A stretch of 64,000 nucleotides of DNA from Micromonospora costi. Lineage in GTDB: Bacteria > Actinomycetota > Actinomycetes > Mycobacteriales > Micromonosporaceae. The position numbers were made by a program, and so were the translations under genes. Numbering within the stretch: the stretch's first letter is position 1; each line of letters opens with the position of its first letter. Where the stretch lies: positions 992,001 to 1,056,000 of the forward strand of contig NZ_RBAN01000002.1 in the NCBI RefSeq assembly GCF_003626655.1. The letters run 5' to 3'. Shown here piece by piece: positions 32,033-37,272 of this stretch. Below the pieces are notes generated by a model. That model was given only the letters and a program-made list of their open reading frames with translations. It was not told the origin of the DNA and searched no databases.

Positions 32033-32106
32033 TGCGGGCTGGTGCAATCTGGCAGCACGTCCGGCTCTGGACCGGAAGGTTGGAGGTTCGAGTCCTCCGC
32101 CCGCAG
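32033..32106 (+). tRNA. tRNA-Gln(CTG)
   Basis: Acceptor TGCGGGC/GCCCGCA, anticodon stem TCCGG/CCGGA with loop CTCTGGA (CTG), discriminator G. Confidence 0.9.
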
Positions 32107-32112
32107 CTCAAT

Positions 32113-32185
32113 GCCCTCGTAGCCCAGCGGTAGAGGCGACGGTCTGAGGGGCCGTACAGGGCAGGTTCGAGTCCTGCCGAGGGCA
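32113..32185 (+). tRNA. tRNA with Leu anticodon GAG but short variable loop
   Basis: Acceptor GCCCTCG/CGAGGGC, anticodon stem ACGGT/GCCGT with loop CTGAGGG (GAG), A14, discriminator A73 followed by CCA. The variable region is about 5 nt, so the body is class I, unlike normal tRNA-Leu. Same D-arm type as the tRNA at 31223. Confidence 0.8.
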
Positions 32186-32189
32186 CCAT

Positions 32190-32261
32190 GCCGGCGTAGC
32201 TCAGCGGCAGAGCAACTGCCTTGTAAGCAGCGTCGCGCCGGTTCGACTCCGGCCGCCGGCT
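32190..32261 (+). tRNA. tRNA-Thr(TGT)
   Basis: Acceptor GCCGGCG/CGCCGGC, loop CTTGTAA (TGT), T-loop TTCGACT, CCA encoded after the discriminator. Confidence 0.9.
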
Positions 32262-32369
32262 CCACAACCTGCGCATTCGTTGTCGCGGATGTCCGCCCGG
32301 GGCGGGTGGCCGCTCCCCCACGATGACGTCGGGGGGCGAGATGAGCGGCGTTCGCAGCGAGCGCGGGCG

Positions 32370-33440
32370 GTGAGCCCGGCCCGGCGCCGGGCGGAGGGGC
32401 CAGCCGACCCGAGGCTGCGCCGCCCGGTTGCGCCGATGCTCGCCGCGCCCGTCGACCAGGTGCCCGAAGGGCCCGGCCTCATCCACGAGCCGAAGTGGGA
32501 CGGGTGGCGGGCGATCGCCTTCCGGGACAGCGACGGCGTGTACCTCCAATCGCGCGCCGGCCGGAACTTGACCACGTACTTCCCGGACATCACCCGGGCG
32601 ATCCGGTCGGCGATCCCCGCAGGGGCGGTGCTCGACGGCGAGCTGATCGTGTGGGAGCGGGGCCGGACCAACTTCGCCCAGCTCCAACGCCGGATCACGG
32701 CCGGCCGCGGCCTGCTGCGGCTGGCCCGCGACTGCCCCGCCCACTACGTGCTGTTCGACGTGCTCGCCGACGCTGGCGGGGAGGTGGTCCTGGACCTGCC
32801 GCTGTTCGAGCGGCGGGCCCGGCTGGAACGGCTCCTCGCCGACGCTCCCCCGACGCTGACGCTCACGCCGCAGACCACCGACATGCGGCAGGTGTCTGAC
32901 TGGCTGATCCACTGGACCGTTGCGACGGGCATCGAGGGGGTCGTGACGAAGCGGCTCGCCGGCAGGTACGAGCCGGGCCGCCGGGGCTGGTCGAAGTTCC
33001 GCACCCGGGTCTTCACGGAGGCCATCGTGGGCGGGGTGACGGGCAGCCTCCGCAACCCGGACACGGCTCTGCTGGGCCGGTTCGACCGGCGCGGGAAGCT
33101 CCGCTACACCGGCCGCACGCACCCTCTGACCGTCGAGCAGAGGGCCGACCTCGCCGCGGCGCTCTCCCCGCTTCGGCCGTTGCAGCGTCGCGGCGGAACC
33201 GTGGTGCACCCGTGGCCGCAACCGCTACCGGCCGCCTGGTCGGGGCAGCTCGACCGGCCCGAACCGCTGCGGTACGTGCAGGTCGAACCGACCGCCGTCG
33301 TCGAGATCGACGCTGACGTGGCGTTCGAGCACCAGCGGTGGCGGCACAGGGTCAGGTTCAGCAGGACCAGACCGGACATGTCGATCTACGACGTGCCGTT
33401 GGTCCTCGGTGAGGAGAAGGGCTACTACGGCGAGGCGTAG
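32370..33440 (+). CDS. ATP-dependent DNA ligase (LigC/LigD-like) inside the tRNA array
   Basis: About 356 residues. Nucleotidyl-transferase motifs are in order: EPKWDGWRAI (motif I with the catalytic Lys), RAGRN, VLDGELIVW (III), GIEGVVTKR (IV) and GWSKFRTR (V), followed by an OB-fold region (VFTEAIVGGVTGSL). Such ligases seal nicked or broken DNA, and several actinobacterial members tolerate RNA at the nick. GTG 32370 is tentative; ATG 32289 and ATG 32433 are alternatives. It lies between tRNA-Thr(TGT) and tRNA-Thr(CGT) in the same direction. Together with the polynucleotide kinase and HAD phosphatase genes further right it suggests an end-repair set. Confidence 0.9.
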   Translation: MSPARRRAEGPADPRLRRPVAPMLAAPVDQVPEGPGLIHEPKWDGWRAIAFRDSDGVYLQSRAGRNLTTYFPDITRAIRSAIPAGAVLDGELIVWERGRTNFAQLQRRITAGRGLLRLARDCPAHYVLFDVLADAGGEVVLDLPLFERRARLERLLADAPPTLTLTPQTTDMRQVSDWLIHWTVATGIEGVVTKRLAGRYEPGRRGWSKFRTRVFTEAIVGGVTGSLRNPDTALLGRFDRRGKLRYTGRTHPLTVEQRADLAAALSPLRPLQRRGGTVVHPWPQPLPAAWSGQLDRPEPLRYVQVEPTAVVEIDADVAFEHQRWRHRVRFSRTRPDMSIYDVPLVLGEEKGYYGEA

Positions 33441-33464
33441 CCGGCCCTCGATCACTGGGAACAT

Positions 33465-33537
33465 GCCGGCGTAGCTCAACTGGCAGAGCACGCCCCTCGT
33501 AAGGGTGAGGTTGCGGGTTCAACTCCCGCCGCTGGCT
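33465..33537 (+). tRNA. tRNA-Thr(CGT)
   Basis: Acceptor GCCGGCG/CGCTGGC, loop CTCGTAA (CGT), T-loop TTCAACT. With GGT and TGT this gives three Thr isoacceptors. Confidence 0.9.
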
Positions 33538-33542
33538 CTCAC

Positions 33543-33616
33543 GCCGACGTAGCTCAGGTGGTCAGAGCGCTCCGCTCATAACGGAGAGGCCCCCGGTTCG
33601 ACACCGGGCGTCGGCA
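33543..33616 (+). tRNA. tRNA-Met(CAT), elongator-type
   Basis: Acceptor GCCGACG/CGTCGGC fully paired (G1-C72), anticodon stem CTCCG/CGGAG with loop CTCATAA. It lacks the GGG/CCC anticodon-stem signature of initiators. tRNA-Ile with lysidine at CAT is an alternative that sequence alone cannot exclude. Confidence 0.8.
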
Positions 33617-33627
33617 CGCAACATCAC

Positions 33628-33711
33628 GCGCTCGTGGTGGAACTCAGGTAGACACGCCGGATTCAGGATCCGGTGCCGGAAGGCGTGGGGGTTCGACTCC
33701 CCCCGAGCGCA
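33628..33711 (+). tRNA. tRNA-Leu(CAG), normal class II
   Basis: Acceptor GCGCTCG/CGAGCGC, anticodon stem CCGGA/TCCGG with loop TTCAGGA (CAG), long variable arm, discriminator A. It shows what a normal tRNA-Leu of this array looks like. Confidence 0.9.
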
Positions 33712-33716
33712 CGCAT

Positions 33717-33789
33717 GGGGTCGTAGCTCAGTTGGTAGAGCATCCCGTTCGCACCGGGAAGGCCAGCGGTTCGATTCCGCTCGGCTCCA
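33717..33789 (+). tRNA. tRNA-Ala(CGC)
   Basis: Acceptor GGGGTCG/CGGCTCC with the G3-U70 alanine pair, loop TTCGCAC (CGC), discriminator A followed by CCA. Confidence 0.9.
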
Positions 33790-33793
33790 CCAT

Positions 33794-33869
33794 GCCCTGT
33801 CGGTCCAGTCAGGAGTGGACGCCGGATTGTCAATCCGGAGATTCGCGGGTTCAAATCCCGTACGGGGCG
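33794..33869 (+). tRNA. tRNA-Asp(GTC)
   Basis: Acceptor GCCCTGT/ACGGGGC, anticodon stem CCGGA/TCCGG with loop TTGTCAA (GTC), discriminator G. Confidence 0.9.
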
Positions 33870-33874
33870 CGCAT

Positions 33875-33962
33875 GGAGGGGTGGCATGAGCGGTCTATGG
33901 CGCTGCCCTGCTAAGGCAGACCGGAGGCAACTCCGGCCCGGGTTCGAATCCCGGTCCCTCCG
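33875..33962 (+). tRNA. tRNA-Ser(GCT)
   Basis: Class II tRNA with a long variable arm, acceptor GGAGGGG/TCCCTCC, anticodon stem CTGCC/GGCAG with loop CTGCTAA (GCT), discriminator G. Confidence 0.9.
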
Positions 33963-33966
33963 CCAA

Positions 33967-34042
33967 GCCGTCGTGGCCAAGTCCGGTTAAGGCACCTCGC
34001 TGATAACGAGGAGATGCGCTGGTTCGATTCCAGCCGACGGCA
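33967..34042 (+). tRNA. tRNA-Ile(GAT)
   Basis: Acceptor GCCGTCG/CGACGGC, anticodon stem CCTCG/CGAGG with loop CTGATAA (GAT), discriminator A. Confidence 0.9.
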
Positions 34043-34057
34043 CGCAGCAATTTTCTT

Positions 34058-34130
34058 GCCCCCGTAGCTCAGCGGACAGAGTGTCTGGCTACGAACCAGA
34101 AGGCCGCAGGTTCGATTCCTGCCGGGGGTA
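34058..34130 (+). tRNA. tRNA-Arg(ACG)
   Basis: Acceptor GCCCCCG/CGGGGGT (one G-U), anticodon stem TCTGG/CCAGA with loop CTACGAA (ACG; A34 would be read as inosine). Confidence 0.9.
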
Positions 34131-34135
34131 CGCAT

Positions 34136-34207
34136 CGGGACGTGGCGCAGGGGTAGCGCGCTGGTCTGGGGGACCAGAGGACGGGAGTTCGAGACTCCCC
34201 GTCCCGA
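34136..34207 (+). tRNA. tRNA-Pro(GGG)
   Basis: Acceptor CGGGACG/CGTCCCG, anticodon stem CTGGT/ACCAG with loop CTGGGGG (GGG), discriminator A. Confidence 0.9.
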
Positions 34208-34212
34208 CTCAA

Positions 34213-34286
34213 CGGGTACTAGCTCAGCTTGGGAGAGCGCGCCCTTCGGGAGGGCGAGGCCGGGGGTTCAATTCCCTCGTACCCGA
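34213..34286 (+). tRNA. tRNA-Pro(CGG)
   Basis: Acceptor CGGGTAC/GTACCCG, anticodon stem CGCCC/GGGCG with loop TTCGGGA (CGG), discriminator A. Confidence 0.9.
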
Positions 34287-34291
34287 CTCAT

Positions 34292-34374
34292 GGAGGGTAG
34301 CGCCCAGTGGTGGGCAACCGGCCTCGAAAACCGGGCCGCTGGAAACGGCGAGGGTTCGACTCCTTTACCTTCCG
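34292..34374 (+). tRNA. tRNA-Ser(CGA)
   Basis: Class II body with a variable hairpin (GCCGCTGGAAACGGC), acceptor GGAGGGT/ACCTTCC, loop CTCGAAA (CGA), discriminator G. Its last 10 bases overlap the 3' end of the opposite-strand LAGLIDADG gene. Confidence 0.85.
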
Positions 34375-35213
34375 CGTTTGCCGGCGAGGCAGATCAACGC
34401 CCGATCGACGGCTCCACAGCGGCGCGACTTCAACCACGGCCGCAGTTCCGGGAGCAGTTCGCGCAGCTCGTTGATGCGGCACACGTTCCACGTCGCGGTT
34501 GGACGCCACTTCTCGTTCCGTGACGGCCGCTCATAAACGCGCCCCATGCCGGTCGCTGAGTGAAGCCGAACGATGGTGTCTAGATCGGTCGAGTTCACTC
34601 CGAGAGACACGTCACCTCGGGCGGAGACGCTGATGCAGCCCTCACCTTCGACGATGCCGGCGACCCACGGGATGTGTTCGGCAGACGTCAACTCCCGCCG
34701 GGCGGGGAAGGTGGCGACTGGTTGCCCTCCGGCTAACCAGAGGCCGACGGCAGCCGAACGGCGACGATGACCGAGTAGCGGTGCGACTTCCGCGACCAGC
34801 CAAGCCGTGTGCGAATGAGCGTTGACGGTCCAGTACCACGAGGGCTTATGTGCACGGTTCCTCGGTGTGTACGCATTGACCGTACCTACCCCCGTCATCT
34901 GGTGGGCGTCGCTGATGACGTCCTGGTCCGTCATCTGGACCCGGACGCGGGGTGCACCCTCCTTTACCAGGAAGGTCCCTTCGCCTTCGAGGAGCCCAGC
35001 CAGCCACGCTCGCTGGTCTGCACGTAGTTTCTGCGGGGCTGGTCGCTCGCGGTTGCAGGTCGCGCACTGTACTGACTTGCGGTCCATCGGTGCGCCACAC
35101 GCGCACCGCCACTTCAGCTTCAGACGCTGGTAGCGGCAGGGCTCGCATTCACGCCGCCGGTCAGCTGACCAGTAAGGCTTGCCGCAGGTAGCGCATCTGG
35201 GCTGGTTTGTCAC
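34365..35213 (-). CDS. LAGLIDADG homing endonuclease with N-terminal zinc motifs
   Basis: About 282 residues. The N-terminus has Cys pairs (CATCGKPYW, CEPC, CACG, CATC), probably a zinc ribbon. Two LAGLIDADG helices follow, WLAGLLEGEGTF near residue 78 and WVAGIVEGEGCI near residue 183, as in single-chain enzymes that cut a long asymmetric site. GTG 35213 is chosen because upstream sequence approaches tRNA-Lys and a TATTGT hexamer precedes it. The gene runs against the tRNAs and its stop lies inside tRNA-Ser(CGA). Free-standing homing nucleases cut alleles that lack them, so the flanking tRNA DNA is a plausible target. Confidence 0.9.
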   Translation of the reverse strand: MTNQPRCATCGKPYWSADRRRECEPCRYQRLKLKWRCACGAPMDRKSVQCATCNRERPAPQKLRADQRAWLAGLLEGEGTFLVKEGAPRVRVQMTDQDVISDAHQMTGVGTVNAYTPRNRAHKPSWYWTVNAHSHTAWLVAEVAPLLGHRRRSAAVGLWLAGGQPVATFPARRELTSAEHIPWVAGIVEGEGCISVSARGDVSLGVNSTDLDTIVRLHSATGMGRVYERPSRNEKWRPTATWNVCRINELRELLPELRPWLKSRRCGAVDRALICLAGKRGR

Positions 35214-35258
35214 CCATACACAATACCCTATGCGTGAGGGCCTTTCCCTCTCCGCCAA

Positions 35259-35330
35259 GCCTCCGTAGCTCAGAGGAAGAGCAACCGACTCTTAATCGGT
35301 GGGCCGGGATTTCGAAATTCCCCGGAGGCA
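35259..35330 (+). tRNA. tRNA-Lys(CTT)
   Basis: Acceptor GCCTCCG/CGGAGGC, anticodon stem ACCGA/TCGGT with loop CTCTTAA (CTT), T-loop TTCGAAA. Confidence 0.9.
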
Positions 35331-35336
35331 CAGTAC

Positions 35337-35409
35337 GCCCCGCTAGCTCAGGGGATAGAGCAGCAGTTTCCTAAACTGCGTGTCGCTGGTTCGATTCCAG
35401 CGCGGGGCA
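35337..35409 (+). tRNA. tRNA-Arg(CCT)
   Basis: Acceptor GCCCCGC/GCGGGGC, anticodon stem GCAGT/ACTGC with loop TTCCTAA (CCT), which reads the rare codon AGG. Confidence 0.9.
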
Positions 35410-35415
35410 CAGCAC

Positions 35416-35487
35416 GGGCCGCTAGCTCAGTGGTAGAGCTGCCGACTTTTAATCGGAGTGTCCAGAGTTCGATCCTCTGGCGGCCCA
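35416..35487 (+). tRNA. tRNA-Lys(TTT)
   Basis: Acceptor GGGCCGC/GCGGCCC, loop CTTTTAA (TTT). Reads AAA, rare in this GC-rich genome. Confidence 0.9.
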
Positions 35488-35489
35488 CT

Positions 35490-35564
35490 TGCGGGATGGC
35501 GCAGTTATGGAAGCGCGCTGGGCTCATAACCCAGAGGCCGCCGGTTCGAATCCGGCTCCCGCTC
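35490..35564 (+). tRNA. Initiator-type tRNA-fMet(CAT)
   Basis: Anticodon stem CTGGG-CTCATAA-CCCAG has the three consecutive G-C pairs next to the loop that mark bacterial initiators, and positions 1 and 72 (T and T) do not pair, as in initiators. Acceptor core GCGGGA/TCCCGC. Confidence 0.8.
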
Positions 35565-35566
35565 CC

Positions 35567-35638
35567 GCCCCGGTAGTTCAGTGGGAGAACGCCGCCTCGA
35601 CAAGGCGGAGGTCGCTGGTTCGACACCAGCTCGGGGCA
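35567..35638 (+). tRNA. tRNA-Val(GAC)
   Basis: Acceptor GCCCCGG/TCGGGGC, anticodon stem CCGCC/GGCGG with loop TCGACAA (GAC), discriminator A. Confidence 0.9.
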
Positions 35639-35643
35639 CGCAA

Positions 35644-35714
35644 CGCGCGTTCGGTTATGGGTAGGCCCTGGGTCTTTCAAGCCCATGAAGCGGGTTCGAG
35701 TCCCGCACGCGCGA
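35644..35714 (+). tRNA. tRNA-Glu(TTC)
   Basis: Acceptor CGCGCGT/ACGCGCG, anticodon stem TGGGT/GCCCA with loop CTTTCAA (TTC), T-loop TTCGAGT. Like the other Glu tRNA here it starts with C1-G72. Confidence 0.85.
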
Positions 35715-35718
35715 CCAT

Positions 35719-35792
35719 TCCGGTGTCGCCCAATCGGTAGGGCAGCGGACTGTTAATCCGTACAGGTACAGGTTCGAGTCCTGTCGCCGGAG
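35719..35792 (+). tRNA. tRNA-Asn(GTT)
   Basis: Acceptor TCCGGTG/CGCCGGA, anticodon stem GCGGA/TCCGT with loop CTGTTAA (GTT), discriminator G. Confidence 0.9.
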
Positions 35793-35796
35793 CCAA

Positions 35797-35868
35797 GCCC
35801 GTGTAGCTCAGCGGCAGAGCACCGCTCCCACACAGCGGGTCGCCCTGGTTCGAGTTCAGGTACGGGTA
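35797..35868 (+). tRNA. tRNA-Val(CAC)
   Basis: Acceptor GCCCGTG/TACGGGT with two G-U pairs, anticodon stem CCGCT/AGCGG with loop CCCACAC (CAC); C33 replaces the near-universal U33. Confidence 0.8.
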
Positions 35869-35888
35869 CTGGCCTTCGGGCCGCAGTT

Positions 35889-35959
35889 GTGGCTGTAGCT
35901 CAATGGGAGAGCGGCGGGTTGTGGCCCCGCAGATGCCGGGTCAGTACCGGCCAGTCACC
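35889..35959 (+). tRNA. tRNA-His(GTG) with atypical T-loop
   Basis: Acceptor GTGGCTG/CAGTCAC, anticodon stem GCGGG/CCCGC with loop TTGTGGC (GTG), discriminator C as in tRNA-His. The T-loop reads GTCAGTA instead of TTCRANN, so tertiary D-T contacts may be weak. Confidence 0.8.
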
Positions 35960-35963
35960 CCAA

Positions 35964-36045
35964 GCGCGTCGTGAGCGGCTGGTCGCTCCCCCGTCTGTAA
36001 AACGGGCGCCTTACGGCACGCCTGGTTCAAGTCCAGGGACGCGCA
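35964..36045 (+). tRNA. tRNA-Tyr(GTA)
   Basis: Class II tRNA, acceptor GCGCGTC/GACGCGC, anticodon stem CCCGT/ACGGG with loop CTGTAAA (GTA), discriminator A. The C-terminal codons of the next homing nuclease lie inside it on the other strand. Confidence 0.9.
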
Positions 36046-36877
36046 CCGAGACCAAGCGATCGACAGCGATCGTCCGGCGAGACAGCATCCACGGCCGGAT
36101 GGCGTCGAGGAAGGGCAGGAGGAGGCCCTTTCGATACAGCTGCCACCTGTGCGCGGGTCGGTGGTTCTCTTTGCCCCGCTTCGCGGCCGTGATCGAGCCA
36201 CCACCTGCGAGCTGCGCCAGCCGCTCAAGGACGTCGAGGTCGGTCGACGTCACCTCCAGGTAGGGCGGCCCAATCCACCCCTCGCCTTCGACCAGCCCGG
36301 CCGCCCATGCCGCCCCCGCCGGATCACTTAGGGTGTACGGCCACGAAGGGCTGGGCAGGGTGGGCGGGTTAGTGAAGTTGCTGACGAGGAGCGTTGCAGC
36401 CTCCCGTCGTCGTGCGGAGAGCAGCGGACAGATCTTGGTCACCAGCCAAAAGAGGTCGTCGCGCCGCTGAACGGTGAGGATCCACGACGGCTTGTGATGG
36501 TCAACCTTCGGGGTATACGGCCGGACCCGGGGAGCAAACGGCAAGTGCTCGGCCAGTGTCTCGATCACGTCGAGGTCGGTCATCTGAACGCGGACTACGC
36601 CTCCTCCGGACCGCCTCCGCACGAAGGTCCCCTCGCCCTCGATCAGACCAGCAATCCAAGCCAGCCGGGCCTGATCGGGCTCATCGACAATCGGCGTACT
36701 CCCGTACGCGCACGACCGGCACTGCTTGGCCTTCAGAGACTTCGGTGACCCGCACGAGCACGGGGCCTTCGCCTGCTGCCTTCGGTACTCACAGGCACTG
36801 CACAGGCGGTGCCTGCTGGTGCGGATGAATCGCCGAGAGCAGCCGTCGCAGACTCGCGTGCCGATTGAGTCGACCAT
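36011..36877 (-). CDS. LAGLIDADG homing endonuclease with N-terminal zinc motifs
   Basis: About 288 residues. Zinc-like Cys pairs (CDGCSRRF, CSAC, CSCG, CRSC) precede two LAGLIDADG helices, WIAGLIEGEGTF near residue 75 and WAAGLVEGEGWI near residue 180. It is a distant paralogue of the 34365-35213 enzyme with the same domain order. ATG 36877 follows TATAGT at about 6 nt, which suggests leaderless transcription. The final 11 or so codons, including VPGLEPGVP, are supplied by the complement of tRNA-Tyr, so the gene seems to have been inserted against this tRNA or to have captured its end. Confidence 0.9.
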   Translation of the reverse strand: MVDSIGTRVCDGCSRRFIRTSRHRLCSACEYRRQQAKAPCSCGSPKSLKAKQCRSCAYGSTPIVDEPDQARLAWIAGLIEGEGTFVRRRSGGGVVRVQMTDLDVIETLAEHLPFAPRVRPYTPKVDHHKPSWILTVQRRDDLFWLVTKICPLLSARRREAATLLVSNFTNPPTLPSPSWPYTLSDPAGAAWAAGLVEGEGWIGPPYLEVTSTDLDVLERLAQLAGGGSITAAKRGKENHRPAHRWQLYRKGLLLPFLDAIRPWMLSRRTIAVDRLVSVRVPGLEPGVP

Positions 36878-36919
36878 GGAATCACTATAGGCGCAGCAGG
36901 TCCCCTTCGCCTGCACCAT

Positions 36920-36992
36920 GCCCTCGTAGCTCAGCGGATAGAGCACCGGCTTCCGGAGCCGGCGGTCGGCCGTTCGAATCGGTCCGAGGGTG
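36920..36992 (+). tRNA. tRNA-Arg(CCG)
   Basis: Acceptor GCCCTCG/CGAGGGT, anticodon stem CCGGC/GCCGG with loop TTCCGGA (CCG), T-arm GGCCG-TTCGAAT-CGGTC. Confidence 0.9.
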
Positions 36993-36997
36993 CGTAC

Positions 36998-37068
36998 GGT
37001 CGCATGCCCGAGTGGTCAGGGAGCCGCCTGCAAAGCGGCGCACCGGGGTTCGAGTCCCCGTGCGGCCT
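36998..37068 (+). tRNA. tRNA-Cys(GCA)
   Basis: Acceptor GGTCGCA/TGCGGCC, anticodon stem GCCGC/GCGGC with loop CTGCAAA (GCA), discriminator T as required for cysteine. Last tRNA of the array. Confidence 0.9.
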
Positions 37069-37104
37069 CCACGTGATGCCATCCGCTGTGGACATGCAGC
37101 GTAA

Positions 37105-37129
37105 ATCGATAGACGCAACCTCTACCGAG
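37105..37129 (+). promoter_or_regulatory. Shared operator dyad, site J
   Basis: ATCGATAG-N9-CTACCGAG with an ACGCAACCT spacer. It lies 16 nt upstream of the structured RNA candidate and in front of the RING/TerD gene, placing both under the element's common control. Confidence 0.65.
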
Positions 37130-37145
37130 CTGCTATCGTCAGACC

Positions 37146-37226
37146 TGCGGGGCCGGCTCCCGAGTGTGCTTCCTTCTAACCCTTTCAAATGGCTGAGAAC
37201 TAGCGCGCTCAATCACCGGCCCCGCA
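37146..37226 (+). ncRNA. Structured RNA candidate, two stacked stems with a large pyrimidine-rich loop
   Basis: An 11-bp terminal stem (TGCGGGGCCGG at 37146-37156 with CCGGCCCCGCA at 37216-37226) closes a 5/5 internal loop (CTCCC and AATCA). A second 8-bp stem follows (GAGTGTGC at 37162-37169 with GCGCGCTC at 37203-37210, two G-U pairs), capped by a 33-nt loop rich in C and U. This stem, internal loop, stem, large loop layout is that of Y RNAs, and the RNA lies beside a tRNA array. It could equally be a leader element of the gene at 37273. No tRNA-like module is evident, and its identity is inferred. Confidence 0.45.
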
Positions 37227-37272
37227 CTCATGTCCACGTCCAGATCACCCCGACGAAAGGCCGGTGACCGGC

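Noticed and set aside
37146..37226. Transcription terminator reading of the structured RNA
   Set aside because: The loop is about 60 nt, there is an internal second stem and no U-tract follows, which is unlike a terminator.
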